64,000 bases of DNA from Terriglobia bacterium (GCA_028716525.1 JAQUPQ010000013.1:26385-90384), one strand, 5' to 3'; counted from the first letter of the stretch, positions 28,801 through 37,361 are shown. Notes: generated by a model not told the origin, from the sequence alone. Made by a program: numbers and translations.

Positions 28801-29032
28801 CGGCATGATCAAGAGCCTTCAAACCGTCTGCTACGAAATTCAACAGGAAGCGAAAAAAATGGCGGGCGAGCTGGAGGGCCGCGAGATTCGTGTCCGCGTT
28901 CATCCCGAAGTGGCCAAGGCGCTTAAGACCACGGAGCAAACCGTGGTCCATGAAATCGAAGCGCATACGCGCAAGGACGTGATCATTAAATCCGATCCGG
29001 CAACGCACCAGGATCAGTTTGAAATCTTTTGA
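25847..29032 (+). CDS. Ribonuclease E/G family protein with a very long insertion in the S1 domain
   Basis: 1061 residues. Residues 1-75 are the first half of the S1-containing domain (IIATSPQETKVAILEDDQLVEVHIER, GSIYKGRVTKVLPGMQSAFVNIGL, DAFLYVSDFF). The second half resumes at about 668 with LREGQEILVQIAKEPLGKKG and SHIALPGRYLVYMP. Then come the 5'-sensor and DNase I-like domains with metal-binding AIDVNTGKFVG and IIVIDFIDM, and the zinc-link CPYCQGHG. Between 80 and 665 is low-complexity sequence rich in Glu, Pro, Ala, Ser and Thr, flanked by Arg-rich blocks (GRGRFGRRRGRHRSWERRR and RGRRGRRGRHRYGERPSR). It cleaves single-stranded RNA and likely takes part in rRNA maturation and mRNA decay. 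It follows the TIGR03960 fusion gene. Confidence 0.93.
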   Translation: MSKEMIIATSPQETKVAILEDDQLVEVHIERSREQALVGSIYKGRVTKVLPGMQSAFVNIGLERDAFLYVSDFFEESGELDSLTAGVDEKIDKLEFSGHAVAGKTPSPAIIEIPTITEKAEAPGPSTPRAAVTPIAESAVTTHPPAVPESTPEPTKSQAGSKETASRGRDFDRSGPGGRGRFGRRRGRHRSWERRREETPAPGGNAPTAAAPSQPVPGIAAAPPPQVHSASVLTPLPGESLSKFKSPSEASLITETPSERAHSSEVQPETPSATTENAPQQTPDVERAAPPQISEQEPVSGTSTSPEAPTEAPSAAEPPSGVEPQMEPQGKAAETTADQIESPTPIEEAVVETPSAPSAVEKSVEAASELKEEQETKPEVSVPTVAETPAEQTKEAPAILQEADTEPVALSEPAAIEVPEGAAPTSPEEGAPTIPVELSASDESPSTLPSEVKEPPEISGGIQPAEETEVSSPEITAPPEETVSPEAAPIEVASLETAVEPSTESTPIVLVTPSTPPAAAIESSETPVVETVDEQVLDELQEEAEALVAEEEAEQVAAAPVGATAPRVAEIEPPREVYGPPTPYAFMTGEEKAAYNAARARTRSSAKIVDGSRRLTAPQPREYGYPRGRRGRRGRHRYGERPSRESREGQGAAREEKKVSHRPLITDLLREGQEILVQIAKEPLGKKGARITSHIALPGRYLVYMPTVDHIGVSRKIGTDEERQRLKRILNANRGSMPGGFIVRTAGEGRAEEELKQDIRFLAQTWTDIRSHAEKRSAPALMHRDLGVLERILRDQLSAEFTAIRIDNETEYAKVLDFVNTFQPALVGRVRLHLKDTPIFEEHGIDHEIEKALKPKVWLKSGGYIVINQTEAMVAIDVNTGKFVGKTTRLEDTIVKTNIDAAKEVARQVRLRDMGGIIVIDFIDMEERKNRQKVIQALEESMRRDRAPSKILAFNDFGLVALTRKRVKQSLEKSLLQSCPYCQGHGMIKSLQTVCYEIQQEAKKMAGELEGREIRVRVHPEVAKALKTTEQTVVHEIEAHTRKDVIIKSDPATHQDQFEIF

Positions 29033-29171
29033 GCCCCACCGAGGAGTGGACGCAGGATCACCTGTCGATTTTCCAGTAATGTTTCTTGGGGCCCAGGGTT
29101 GGCTGCTCAACGCATCCAACCCCTTTTCATTTTGAGAGACCGGGCGCTCTGAATCGATCACCGCATTTCCT

Positions 29172-29200
29172 TTGGAATTTTCTCCAAGGGTTTCTAGAAT
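29172..29200 (+). promoter_or_regulatory. Sigma-70 promoter of the aminotransferase gene
   Basis: TTGGAA (29172-29177), a 17-base spacer and TAGAAT (29195-29200); start expected near 29207, about 34 nt before the TTG start codon. Its position supports the TTG start at 29241 over the track ATG at 29172, which would overlap the -35 box. Confidence 0.6.
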
Positions 29201-29240
29201 ATCCCGCACGGACTTTCATTCCACGGCCCAGGAGTCCTCC

Positions 29241-30425
29241 TTGAAATTCGATACCTTCGAGCTCGAACGTTTCCAATCCACCTGGGAAAATCAGGTAGAG
29301 ATCAATATCTCGGAGAGCGGCGTGCACCCGCTGACCGTGGATGAATTATTCGCTCTGGCGGGACAGGTGAACGCGCCCCGGGTTTCGCGCAGGAATTTTC
29401 CGGCGCCGTTATCCGGAACCCGATTGGGGTACAGCCAAACCGATGGCACCTTGGTGCTGCGCCAAAAGATCGCCCGTTTGTACCGTGGAGCCACGACGGA
29501 CCACGTGGAAGTCACCAACGGGGGTTCCGAGGCCAACTTCGTGACCCTGTGGCGGCTGGTCGAGCGGGGTGATGAGATTGTCGTCATGATGCCGAACTAC
29601 ATGCAGGTGTGGGGTCTGGGCCGCGCGTTTCACGGCCGCGTCAAAGAGTGGTGGTTGCATCCGGTCAAGGGGACGACATCGCCGCGCTGGGTGCCGCAGG
29701 GTCCGGAGCTCAAGAAATTGGTGACGAAGAAGACGCGCTTGATTGCCGTCTGCAATCCCAATAATCCCACCGGTGCGGTCCTGAAGCGGAATTTCATGGA
29801 GGAAGTTATCGCCCGGGCCCGTTGGGCCGATGCCTGGGTTCTAGCCGACGAGGTTTATCAGGGCGCCGAACTCTCGGGCGCGATCACACCTTCATTTTGG
29901 TCCATCGGGGATAAGGCGCCATACAAAAAACTCATCGTCAGCAACAGTCTTTCGAAGGCTTACGGGCTGCCGGGATTGAGGATCGGATGGCTGGTGGGTT
30001 CGCCGGAAGCCATCGCCCATTCCTGGGCGGCCCACGATTACACCAGCATCGGACCGGGCGCGTTGAATGACGCCCTGGCGGCCATCGCGTTGACGCCCGC
30101 CGTTCGAAAGTCGATATTGGAGCGCACCCGCAACGTCCTTCGATCGCAATGGCCGATTCTCGAAGACTGGGCGGAACAAAACGGTGACACGTTTGAGCTG
30201 ATCAAACCTCAAGCCGGCGCCATCGCCTTGCTTCGATATAAATTCAAAATGAACTCGACGCAATTCGCCGAACATCTGCGCCGACAGAAGAGCGTGCTGA
30301 TTGTTCCCGGCGACCATTTTCACCTGGACGGCTATCTGCGCGTCGGTTTCGGCGGGCACTTGAAGGAATTGAAAGAAGGGTTGAAACGGTTATCCCAAGT
30401 GGCGGCCCGTCTTCATGGAGGTTGA
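29241..30425 (+). CDS. PLP-dependent class I/II aminotransferase
   Basis: 394 residues from TTG 29241, which has AGGAG six bases upstream. Fold-type I enzyme: TNGGSEANFVTLWRLVERGDEIVVMMPNYMQVWGLGRAF (cofactor-phosphate region), IAVCNPNNPTGAVL with the Asn that contacts PLP, VLADEVYQGAEL, and SNSLSKAYGLPGLRIGWLVG containing the Schiff-base Lys. The C-terminus carries the substrate-carboxylate Arg region (HLDGYLRVGFGG). The amino acid substrate cannot be told from the sequence; the family includes aspartate-, alanine- and capreomycidine-type enzymes. It has its own promoter and is followed by an unrelated peptidase gene. Confidence 0.9.
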   Translation: MKFDTFELERFQSTWENQVEINISESGVHPLTVDELFALAGQVNAPRVSRRNFPAPLSGTRLGYSQTDGTLVLRQKIARLYRGATTDHVEVTNGGSEANFVTLWRLVERGDEIVVMMPNYMQVWGLGRAFHGRVKEWWLHPVKGTTSPRWVPQGPELKKLVTKKTRLIAVCNPNNPTGAVLKRNFMEEVIARARWADAWVLADEVYQGAELSGAITPSFWSIGDKAPYKKLIVSNSLSKAYGLPGLRIGWLVGSPEAIAHSWAAHDYTSIGPGALNDALAAIALTPAVRKSILERTRNVLRSQWPILEDWAEQNGDTFELIKPQAGAIALLRYKFKMNSTQFAEHLRRQKSVLIVPGDHFHLDGYLRVGFGGHLKELKEGLKRLSQVAARLHGG

Positions 30426-30506
30426 AGAGCACGTTTTCTGCCGTCGTATCGAGGCGGTTGCGGGAGTGTTAAAATATTCTGTTCGGTTGCGCATCAGGAG
30501 GCCATC

Positions 30507-32657
30507 ATGTCGAGAGGCTGGTTTGCAATCATCAGCGCAGGACTTCTTATAATTTCAGGAGTGTCATCCATGAGTGCTCAAAAACATCCGCTCACGTTCG
30601 ACGACTTGATGAGGGTGAAACGCGTTGCGGACCCCCAAATTTCGCCTGACGGAAAGTGGGTGGCTTATTCCGTCACCGTGTATCACAAGGCCGAAAACGG
30701 CCACAACGCTGCTCTCTGGCTGGTTCCGACGGCCGGAGGAGAAGCCCGGCAATTGACCCGCTCCGAGAAGAACGATGAGCGCCCGCGCTGGTCGCCCGAC
30801 AGCAAGTCCATTGCTTTTATTTCAAATCGCGACGGCGCGTCGCAGGTTTGGATGATTTCTCTGGAGGGTGGCGAGGCGCACAAGGTCACCTCCATCGCAA
30901 CCGAAGCTGACGGCGTGGTGTTTTCGCCGGATGGAAAACACCTGCTCTTCACGTCCGACGTTTATCCGGAATGTGACAACGCCGATCCTCAGAAAGCCCT
31001 GGAATGCAATGCCGCCAAAAGGAAAGAAGTTGAAGAATCCAAGGTCAAGGCCCGCATCGCCACACATTTGCTGTTTCGTCATTGGAACGAGTGGAAAGGC
31101 GGCAAACGATCGCATCTTTTTATTGTTCCGATCGATGGATCGGCCCCGCCGCGTGATCTCACCCCGGGGGATTTCGATGTCCCACCGTTTTCGCTGGGCG
31201 GCCCCGACGATTACGTGTTCTCACCCGACGGCAAGGAAGTGTGCTACACCTCCAACCACGATCGACACGAGGAACGTTCGACCAATATGGACCTGTTCGT
31301 CGTGAATGTCTCCAGCGGGGCAACCAAGAAACTGACCGACAATCCCGCGTACGACGGTTCTCCGCAGTACTCTCCTGACGGCCGTTTCATTGCCTATCGC
31401 GCCCAACTTCGTCCGGGCTATGAAAGCGATCGCTTTCGCTTGATGCTGCTCGACCGCACCACGGGAGCGCAACGCCATCTCACGGAGAATTTTGACCGCT
31501 GGATCGACTCCTTCATCTGGTCGCCGGATTCGAAAAAACTCTATTTCATTGCCGGTGATCGCGGGACCAATCCTATTTTTGAAGTTTCAATTACGGGAGA
31601 AGGGCTAAAGCGTCTTTATGCGGCGCACTCCTGCGGGGATCTCAACGTGACTCCCGACGGCCGGGTCCTGGTCTTTACGCGCTCGTCGATGCATCATCCG
31701 ACAGAGATTCTTCGAATGAACGTCGAGGGCACGAAGCGCGATTGGCTGACTCATCACAACGACGCCTGGTTGAAGGAAATTGACATGAACGCGGCAGAAG
31801 AGTTTTGGTTTGATGGCGCGCCCTCCTCGGGCGGTCCGAAAGTGGATCCGGGCGTCGCCCAAGGGTTCATCGATCCGGCGGAGTTGGATGGGGCCATGCC
31901 CGCTCAAAAAAATCTGGACGTGCCGAAAATTCATTCCTGGATTTTAAAGCCCCCGCAGTTTGACGCCTCCAAAAAATATCCGCTGCTGCTGTTCGTCCAC
32001 GGCGGTCCTCAGGGCTCGTGGGAAGATAACTGGGGATATCGCTGGAATCCTCAAATGTACGCGGCCGCCGGCTACGTGGTGGTGATGCCGGACCCGCGCG
32101 GCTCCACGGGATACGGGCAGCAGTTGATCGACGAGATCAATAAGGATTGGGGCGGCCGATGCTTTAAAGATTTGATGCGGGCGACCGATGTCGCTGAAAA
32201 ACTGCCGTTCGTCGATAAGGCGCGAATGGCGGCCGCCGGCGCCTCGTTCGGCGGCTTCATGATCAACTGGTTCCAAGGGCATACGGACCGGTTCAAGGCC
32301 CTGGTCGGACACGCCGGAGATTTCGATCAGGTCAGCAGCTATTATGTTACAGAAGAACTATGGTTCCCGGAATGGGAGCTCGGCGGCCCGCAGTACGACA
32401 ACCCGGAGCTGTACGATTTCCTTTCGCCGGTGCGCTATGCCAAGGATTTCAAAACACCGGAACTGGTGACCCATGGAGAACGCGATTTTCGCGTTCCCAT
32501 CGGCGAAGGGTTGGGCATGTTCACGGCTCTCCAACGCCGCGGCGTGGAATCGAAGCTCTTGGTCTTTCCCGACGAGGGGCACTGGATTCTGAAGCCGCTG
32601 AATTCAGAATTGTTTTACAAGACAGCCATCGATTGGCTCAATCAGCATACCCGGTGA
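30507..32657 (+). CDS. Secreted S9-family prolyl oligopeptidase-like peptidase
   Basis: 716 residues. Signal peptide (WFAIISAGLLIISGVSSMSA), then a seven-bladed beta-propeller of PD40/WD40-like repeats (QISPDGKWVAYSVTVYHKA, RWSPDSKSIAFISNRDGASQVW, VFSPDGKHLLFTSD, QYSPDGRFIAYRAQ, IWSPDSKKLYFIAGD). The C-terminal alpha/beta hydrolase has Ser580 in AAGASFGGFMINW, Asp660 in GERDFRVPIGEG and His692 in DEGHWILKP. Oxyanion-region HGGPQGSWEDNWGYRWNPQ is present. Such enzymes release dipeptides or acylated amino acids from peptides in the periplasm, with the propeller gating access. Together with the aminotransferase and permeases it fits a peptide-feeding lifestyle, which is inference. Confidence 0.93.
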   Translation: MSRGWFAIISAGLLIISGVSSMSAQKHPLTFDDLMRVKRVADPQISPDGKWVAYSVTVYHKAENGHNAALWLVPTAGGEARQLTRSEKNDERPRWSPDSKSIAFISNRDGASQVWMISLEGGEAHKVTSIATEADGVVFSPDGKHLLFTSDVYPECDNADPQKALECNAAKRKEVEESKVKARIATHLLFRHWNEWKGGKRSHLFIVPIDGSAPPRDLTPGDFDVPPFSLGGPDDYVFSPDGKEVCYTSNHDRHEERSTNMDLFVVNVSSGATKKLTDNPAYDGSPQYSPDGRFIAYRAQLRPGYESDRFRLMLLDRTTGAQRHLTENFDRWIDSFIWSPDSKKLYFIAGDRGTNPIFEVSITGEGLKRLYAAHSCGDLNVTPDGRVLVFTRSSMHHPTEILRMNVEGTKRDWLTHHNDAWLKEIDMNAAEEFWFDGAPSSGGPKVDPGVAQGFIDPAELDGAMPAQKNLDVPKIHSWILKPPQFDASKKYPLLLFVHGGPQGSWEDNWGYRWNPQMYAAAGYVVVMPDPRGSTGYGQQLIDEINKDWGGRCFKDLMRATDVAEKLPFVDKARMAAAGASFGGFMINWFQGHTDRFKALVGHAGDFDQVSSYYVTEELWFPEWELGGPQYDNPELYDFLSPVRYAKDFKTPELVTHGERDFRVPIGEGLGMFTALQRRGVESKLLVFPDEGHWILKPLNSELFYKTAIDWLNQHTR

Positions 32658-32693
32658 CGTCGGGATGCAGTTCAATCTCAGGAGCAGGTCTTC

Positions 32694-33665
32694 ATGAAGT
32701 ATCGAAAACTTGGACAGACAGGAATTGAAGTTTCCGAAATCGGTTTTGGAGCATGGGGCATCGGGGGTCACCTATGGCAGGATTCCAAGGATGATGAGTC
32801 ACTCCAAGCACTGAATCGCGCCATCGATCTGGGCGTGAATTTCATCGACACGGCCGTGGCTTACGGGGAGGGGCACAGCGAGCGGCTCATAGCAAGGGTA
32901 TTGAAGGCTCATCGCGACAAACGCATCTACGTTTCCACCAAGGTCAATCCCAAAAATTACGAATGGCCGGCGCGAAAGGGCGTCGACATCCGCGAAGTGT
33001 TTCCCACCTCCTACATCGTCGAGCGCACGGAGCAAAGCCTCAAGAACCTGGGCGTCGAGCGCCTTGATCTCGAGCAGCTGCACGTGTGGAATGATGAGTG
33101 GGTGAACACCGATGAGTGGCGCGCCGCGTTTGAAAAATTGCGGCGCGAAGGCAAAGTTTGGCACTTTGGAATTTCCATCAACGACCATCAGCCGGAAAAC
33201 GGAATGCAGATGATTGACACAGGTGAAATCGCGACGGTCCAGGTGATCTACAACATCTTTGATCAATCCCCGGAAACTAAGCTCCTCCCCGCGTGTGAAC
33301 AAAAAAGCATCGGTGTGATTGTGCGGGTTCCGTTCGACGAAGGTTCTCTCACCGGGTCGATTACCGAGCAAACGGTTTTTAGCGAGGGAGATTTTCGCGC
33401 CAACTATTTTCGCGGCGACCGCAAGAAACAAGTGGTCGAGCGGGTCGCGAAGCTGCGCCGGCTGTTGAACGGTGAAGCCGGGACGCTTCCCGAACTGGCC
33501 CTGCGATTCGTCTTAAACCCGCCGGCAGTGGCCACCGTCATTCCGGGCATGCGCAAGGCGAAAAACGTCGAAGCCAATGTCGCGGTTTCCGATGGGCGTT
33601 GCTTGTCGGAGGATTTGCTGGCGGAGCTTCGAAATCATTCCTGGATTCGAAACTTTTACGAATAA
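32694..33665 (+). CDS. Aldo/keto reductase family protein
   Basis: 323 residues, TIM-barrel oxidoreductase using NADPH. The tetrad is visible: Asp50 and Tyr55 in FIDTAVAYGEGHSE, Lys84 in VSTKVNPKN and His121 in LEQLHVWNDEW. The N-terminus MKYRKLGQTGIEVSEIGFGAWGIGG and C-terminal VIPGMRKAKNVEANV are typical of the AKR11/YajO-like branch. The substrate is unknown. It starts 36 bases after the S9 peptidase stop with AGGAG upstream of ATG, so the two may form an operon. Confidence 0.92.
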   Translation: MKYRKLGQTGIEVSEIGFGAWGIGGHLWQDSKDDESLQALNRAIDLGVNFIDTAVAYGEGHSERLIARVLKAHRDKRIYVSTKVNPKNYEWPARKGVDIREVFPTSYIVERTEQSLKNLGVERLDLEQLHVWNDEWVNTDEWRAAFEKLRREGKVWHFGISINDHQPENGMQMIDTGEIATVQVIYNIFDQSPETKLLPACEQKSIGVIVRVPFDEGSLTGSITEQTVFSEGDFRANYFRGDRKKQVVERVAKLRRLLNGEAGTLPELALRFVLNPPAVATVIPGMRKAKNVEANVAVSDGRCLSEDLLAELRNHSWIRNFYE

Positions 33666-33832
33666 TCGCTGGACGCCATCGGCCAGGGATGTCCGGGGGC
33701 GTAATTTTCTCCGCTTGAGGGCATGCATCTCCAGACAAGGAGATGTCATCCAAAGATGGCAGAAAAAGGCAGAGGGTGTGTTTTAAAGGTGTGCTACCAA
33801 CGTTTTAAACCTATGGATTTTTAGGGGGTTGT

Positions 33833-34840
33833 ATGGTCAAGTCTGCAGTTCCTTCAGTGCCGGGAGCGAGCCAGGCCAGGCTACGGCTCTTGATGGCGGC
33901 GGTTGCTGTTCTGATCACTGTCACGATGACAGTACCCATGCTGGCTCGTGGCCATTCGTTTTCGTTTGGATTTGGATATTATGGCGGGCCGCGTCATTTC
34001 TACGGACACGGTTATTTCTATCGTCCTTACGGCTATCCATCCTTTGGGTTCTCCTATTGGGGCGGAGGGCCCTACTACGACCCGTACTCTTATCCGTACC
34101 CTTACGCCTATTCTGGCCCCGGATACGGTTATCCCCCGCCACCGCCGGGTTACTCGATGACCTACGAAGATCGGCCGCAGTCACCGAATTCCCGCACTGC
34201 CTGGCTGCGAATTGATGTGCAGCCCCGCGATGCGGCGGTTTACATCGACGGCGAATACGCCGGACTGGCGTCGGACTTCGAAGGGGGTAAACGCCTGCTG
34301 CCGGTTTCTCCCACGGATCATACCGTGCGGCTGGAGGCGCAGGGTTTTCAATCGGCGCGTATTGATTTGCGAGTCAATCCCCTGCAAACCCTGGATGTGA
34401 AGCAGCACTTGGCTCCTTTGGCGCACTCTTCAACTTCGCCGGGGGAACCGCCGAATAGCTCTCCACCGCCTGATGATTCCCGAAATACTCCGCCTAACTT
34501 GCGCCAGCCTTATTCTGGTGCGCCGCCACGGGGACGACGAACGCCGCCGACTTACGCGGAAAAACAGCAGCCCACAGATGCAGCACCACAAGCGGAGTTC
34601 GGCTCGATTGTACTGAAGTTTGCACCCGCTTTGGGCCAGGCCACGGTCTACATCGATGATCGAATGATCGGCACGACCGAAGCCAACGATCCGGTGTTTG
34701 AAGTGAATGACGTGCCCGTAGGAACACATTCCATCCGTGTGACACGCGATGGGTACGACGAATTCAACGCCGAAATTTCGGTCACGCCGGGCCAACGAGC
34801 CCAGCGTTCGGTGACCTTACAAAAATCGCCGATCACCTAA
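33833..34840 (+). CDS. Secreted PEGA-domain protein with a Tyr/Gly/Pro-rich N-terminal segment
   Basis: 335 residues. Signal peptide ending near TVPMLARG, then about 65 residues rich in Tyr, Gly, Phe and Pro (FGFGYYGGPRHFYGHGYFYR, YYDPYSYPYPYAYSGPGYGY) without hydrophobic helices. Two PEGA domains follow (LRIDVQPRDAAVYIDGEYAG with LEAQGFQSARIDL; GSIVLKFAPALGQATVYIDD with VTRDGYDEFNAEI), separated by a Pro/Ser-rich linker. PEGA domains are beta-sandwiches found in envelope proteins. The sticky aromatic segment suggests surface association or binding to cell-wall or outer-membrane polymers, which is speculation. No enzymatic motif. Confidence 0.85.
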   Translation: MVKSAVPSVPGASQARLRLLMAAVAVLITVTMTVPMLARGHSFSFGFGYYGGPRHFYGHGYFYRPYGYPSFGFSYWGGGPYYDPYSYPYPYAYSGPGYGYPPPPPGYSMTYEDRPQSPNSRTAWLRIDVQPRDAAVYIDGEYAGLASDFEGGKRLLPVSPTDHTVRLEAQGFQSARIDLRVNPLQTLDVKQHLAPLAHSSTSPGEPPNSSPPPDDSRNTPPNLRQPYSGAPPRGRRTPPTYAEKQQPTDAAPQAEFGSIVLKFAPALGQATVYIDDRMIGTTEANDPVFEVNDVPVGTHSIRVTRDGYDEFNAEISVTPGQRAQRSVTLQKSPIT

Positions 34841-35007
34841 AGGTTTATTTCTCAGGGCGCTTTTCGGTCCGGTGAATTCGGCTGAGGGAATAGTCGGACG
34901 TGAGAAACCCTCTCCAGATCCACCGGATTTTTTTGGCGCTCCACCGCGGGCGGCGCTGTCGATATCGTTCCTGAATCCCCCCGATCTTTTCATTCACGTT
35001 CGCCCCC

Positions 35008-35035
35008 TTGCGTATTTATCCATCTGGAATACAAT
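35008..35035 (+). promoter_or_regulatory. Sigma-70 promoter of homoserine dehydrogenase gene
   Basis: TTGCGT (35008-35013), a 16-base spacer and TACAAT (35030-35035), giving a start near 35042 and a leader of about 48 nt with GGGGAGGA near the ATG. Confidence 0.5.
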
Positions 35036-35089
35036 TTTGCCTCTGCAAGAATTGGGGCAGGTTTCTTCGCCACCGGGGAGGACGAGAGA

Positions 35090-36115
35090 ATGCACTACAA
35101 ACTGGCTCTGATCGGATTCGGAAATGTGGGAAAGAATTTCGCCAAGTTGCTGGAGCGCAAGAAGACCCGCCTGAAGAAGGAATTTGGCATCACCTATCAA
35201 ATCGTCGCCATCGCGACCGGATCTCATGGTCTGGCGATCAATCCGCGCGGACTCGACGCCCGCAAGATCCTGGCGCATCTCTCAAAGAAGGGATCGCTCG
35301 CGGCATTTCATCGCGGGAAGCCGGTGAGTGGCGTCGTCGATCTCATCAAGAGATGCGGCGCGGATATTCTGTTCGAGATTTCGCCGCAGAATCCCTGGAC
35401 GGGCCAGCCGGCGCTTGGGTATATCGAGGCGGCGCTTCAGAAGAAAATGCATGTCATCACCGCCAATAAGGGCCCGATCGTGCACGGTTATCAAAAGCTT
35501 CGGCGCTTGGCGGCCCGCTCTCGGGTGCAATTACGACACGAGGGCGTGGTTATGGATGGAACTCCGATATTTAATTTATATGAGTCGACCTTACCGGCAA
35601 CCGACGTGCGCGGATTTGAAGGAATTTTGAACGCCACCACCAACTTCTTGATCAATGCCATGGAAAATGGAAAACCGATCGACACGGCTTTGGAAGAAGC
35701 CAAAGCGTTAGGCATTGTGGAAGCGAATCCCGCGGTCGACGTCGAGGGCTGGGACGCCACTTCCAAGCTCTGCTGCTTGGCCAATGTCTTGATGGGAGCG
35801 AATCTCAGGCCCCAGGACGTCGATCGTGAAGGAATTCAAAATCTCTCGCCTGAGAAACTGCACGAAGCCCGCCATCGCGGAAACTGTATCCGCCTGGTGG
35901 TGCGCGCCTGGCGTGAAGGAAGAAAAGTGCGCGGCAGCGTCAAGCCCACAGAGATTCCTTTGACGCATACCTTTGCCACCTTGAGTGCCGACACCACGAT
36001 CTTGACCCTCGATACCGACACCATGGAGAAGATCTCCATCGTCGAGGGACCCGGGGGACCGCATCAAACAGCTTTTGCGTTGCTGTCGGATTTTATCAAT
36101 GTGGCGAGGGCTTGA
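35090..36115 (+). CDS. hom: Homoserine dehydrogenase
   Basis: 341 residues, the short form without an ACT domain. NAD(P)-binding motif LALIGFGNVGKNFAKLLERK at the N-terminus, ANKGPIV with catalytic-region Lys, GVVMDGTPIFNLYESTLPATDVRGFEGILNATTNFLINAME, ALEEAKALGIVEANPAVDVEGWDATSKL (the family signature) and HQTAFALLSDFINVA. It reduces aspartate semialdehyde to homoserine in the threonine/methionine pathway. Lack of ACT means no threonine feedback through that domain. No asd, thrB or thrC neighbours; the gene has its own promoter and converges on recR. Confidence 0.93.
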   Translation: MHYKLALIGFGNVGKNFAKLLERKKTRLKKEFGITYQIVAIATGSHGLAINPRGLDARKILAHLSKKGSLAAFHRGKPVSGVVDLIKRCGADILFEISPQNPWTGQPALGYIEAALQKKMHVITANKGPIVHGYQKLRRLAARSRVQLRHEGVVMDGTPIFNLYESTLPATDVRGFEGILNATTNFLINAMENGKPIDTALEEAKALGIVEANPAVDVEGWDATSKLCCLANVLMGANLRPQDVDREGIQNLSPEKLHEARHRGNCIRLVVRAWREGRKVRGSVKPTEIPLTHTFATLSADTTILTLDTDTMEKISIVEGPGGPHQTAFALLSDFINVARA

Positions 36116-36139
36116 GCTGAGGGAAAATTCCTGCTGCCG

Positions 36140-36739
36140 TTACAATTCTCTTCGACCTTCCAAGGCTTTCATCATCGTGACTTCATCGGCGTAATCGAGC
36201 TCGCTGCCGATGGGCACGCCCATGCCGATGCGCGTGACCTTCAATCCCAACGGCTTCAGCAATTTTGAAAGGTAGATGGCGGTTGCTTCGCCTTCGACGT
36301 TGGGGTTTGTCGCCAGGATGATTTCCTCCACCTCGCCGCCGCGCAATCGCTCAATCAGATTTTTGATTCGCAACTGCTCCGGTCCAATTCCCTTGAGCGG
36401 CGCCAACGATCCCATCAACACGTGATAGCGGCCTTGATAGACGCGTGTCTTCTCCACCGCCAAAATATTTCCCGGTTCTTCCACCACACAGATTTGTTTG
36501 GGATTGCGCGTGGCGCTGGAACAGAAGTAGCACGGATCGACGTCGGTGAGATTGTTGCAAGTGGAACATAATCCGATTTTCTGTTTGACGTCGGAGATGG
36601 CTTGGGCCAGACGGTCGGCTTCTTCGGTGGACCCTTTCAATAAATGAAAAGCGATCCGCTGGGCAGACTTCTGACCGATGGATGGCAAATGCTTCAATTC
36701 TTCGATGAGTCGAGCCACCGGCTCGGGATAGTCAGGCAT
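36140..36739 (-). CDS. recR: Recombination protein RecR
   Basis: 199 residues. Helix-hairpin-helix [20 protein letters not shown], four-Cys zinc finger [16 protein letters not shown], Toprim domain ([45 protein letters not shown]) and C-terminal Walker-B-like [19 protein letters not shown]. It acts with RecF/RecO to load RecA at gaps. It lies downstream of ybaB and dnaX on the same strand, the usual dnaX-ybaB-recR order, although separated from ybaB by a repeat-bearing gap of 276 bases. Confidence 0.98.
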   Translation of the reverse strand: MPDYPEPVARLIEELKHLPSIGQKSAQRIAFHLLKGSTEEADRLAQAISDVKQKIGLCSTCNNLTDVDPCYFCSSATRNPKQICVVEEPGNILAVEKTRVYQGRYHVLMGSLAPLKGIGPEQLRIKNLIERLRGGEVEEIILATNPNVEGEATAIYLSKLLKPLGLKVTRIGMGVPIGSELDYADEVTMMKALEGRREL

Positions 36740-36870
36740 GTGTGATACCGAAGATCCTCTGGAATAGACCGAAGTTTTTAAAATCGAAAGACAAGAGCGG
36801 GTCTATTGCGAGAACTGAGTCTAAAGGAATTTTCATCTGGTGAAAAGAGAAGAACAGGTTTGGGATGCTG

Positions 36871-36991
36871 TTCACCGCTGAGACGCTGAGTCCGCTGAGG
36901 CTGCGCTGAGAATTCCTTTGATTTAATCTATCTCAGTCCAAGGTATCAAACCTCTGCGCGATCTCTGCGTCCTCGGCGTCTCTGCGGTGAG
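36871..36991. repeat. Opposed arrays of degenerate CGCTGAG words between recR and ybaB
   Basis: Left arm 36871-36910 is built from CCGCTGAGACGCTGAG-like words; right arm 36951-36991 is the reverse-complement vocabulary (CTCTGCGTCCTCGGCGTCTCTGCGGTGAG). About 40 bases separate the arms, so the RNA could fold into a long imperfect hairpin. A copy in right-arm orientation (CTCCGCGCCCTCAGCGCC) is found again at 39611-39670. Confidence 0.6.
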
Positions 36992-37015
36992 ACTATCCCT
37001 ATTTTTTGCTGAGAA

Positions 37016-37330
37016 TTAGGATTCAAATAAACCCGGAATTTTCAAACCACCGGCCAGCGAGCCCATTTGCCCTTGAAGCTGTTCGTCCACTTTGCGGCCG
37101 GCTTCGTTGACCGCCGCCAGCACGAGATCTTGAACCATTTCCCGGTCATTGGCGTTGAGGGCTTCTGGGTCGATGGCCACTGAGAGCAGAAGTTTTTGGC
37201 CGTTCATCCTCACCGAAACCATGCCTCCTCCCGCAGAGGCCTCCACAACGAGGTCCTCCATCTGCTTTTGCAGTTGTTCCTGCATCTTCTGCGCTTGCTT
37301 CAGGATCTGTTGCATGTTGGGTACGTTCAT
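37016..37330 (-). CDS. YbaB/EbfC nucleoid-associated protein
   Basis: 104 residues, family length. N-terminal helix NMQQILKQAQKMQEQLQKQMEDLVVEA and the conserved core VEASAGGGMVSVRMNGQKLLLSVAIDPEAL, then MVQDLVLAAVNEAGRKVDEQLQGQMGSLAGGL. It binds DNA as a dimer and is nearly always encoded between dnaX and recR, as here, 31 bases after dnaX. Confidence 0.96.
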   Translation of the reverse strand: MNVPNMQQILKQAQKMQEQLQKQMEDLVVEASAGGGMVSVRMNGQKLLLSVAIDPEALNANDREMVQDLVLAAVNEAGRKVDEQLQGQMGSLAGGLKIPGLFES

Positions 37331-37361
37331 GGGTTTCGCCTCGCCCTTCGGGAGGAGGGTC

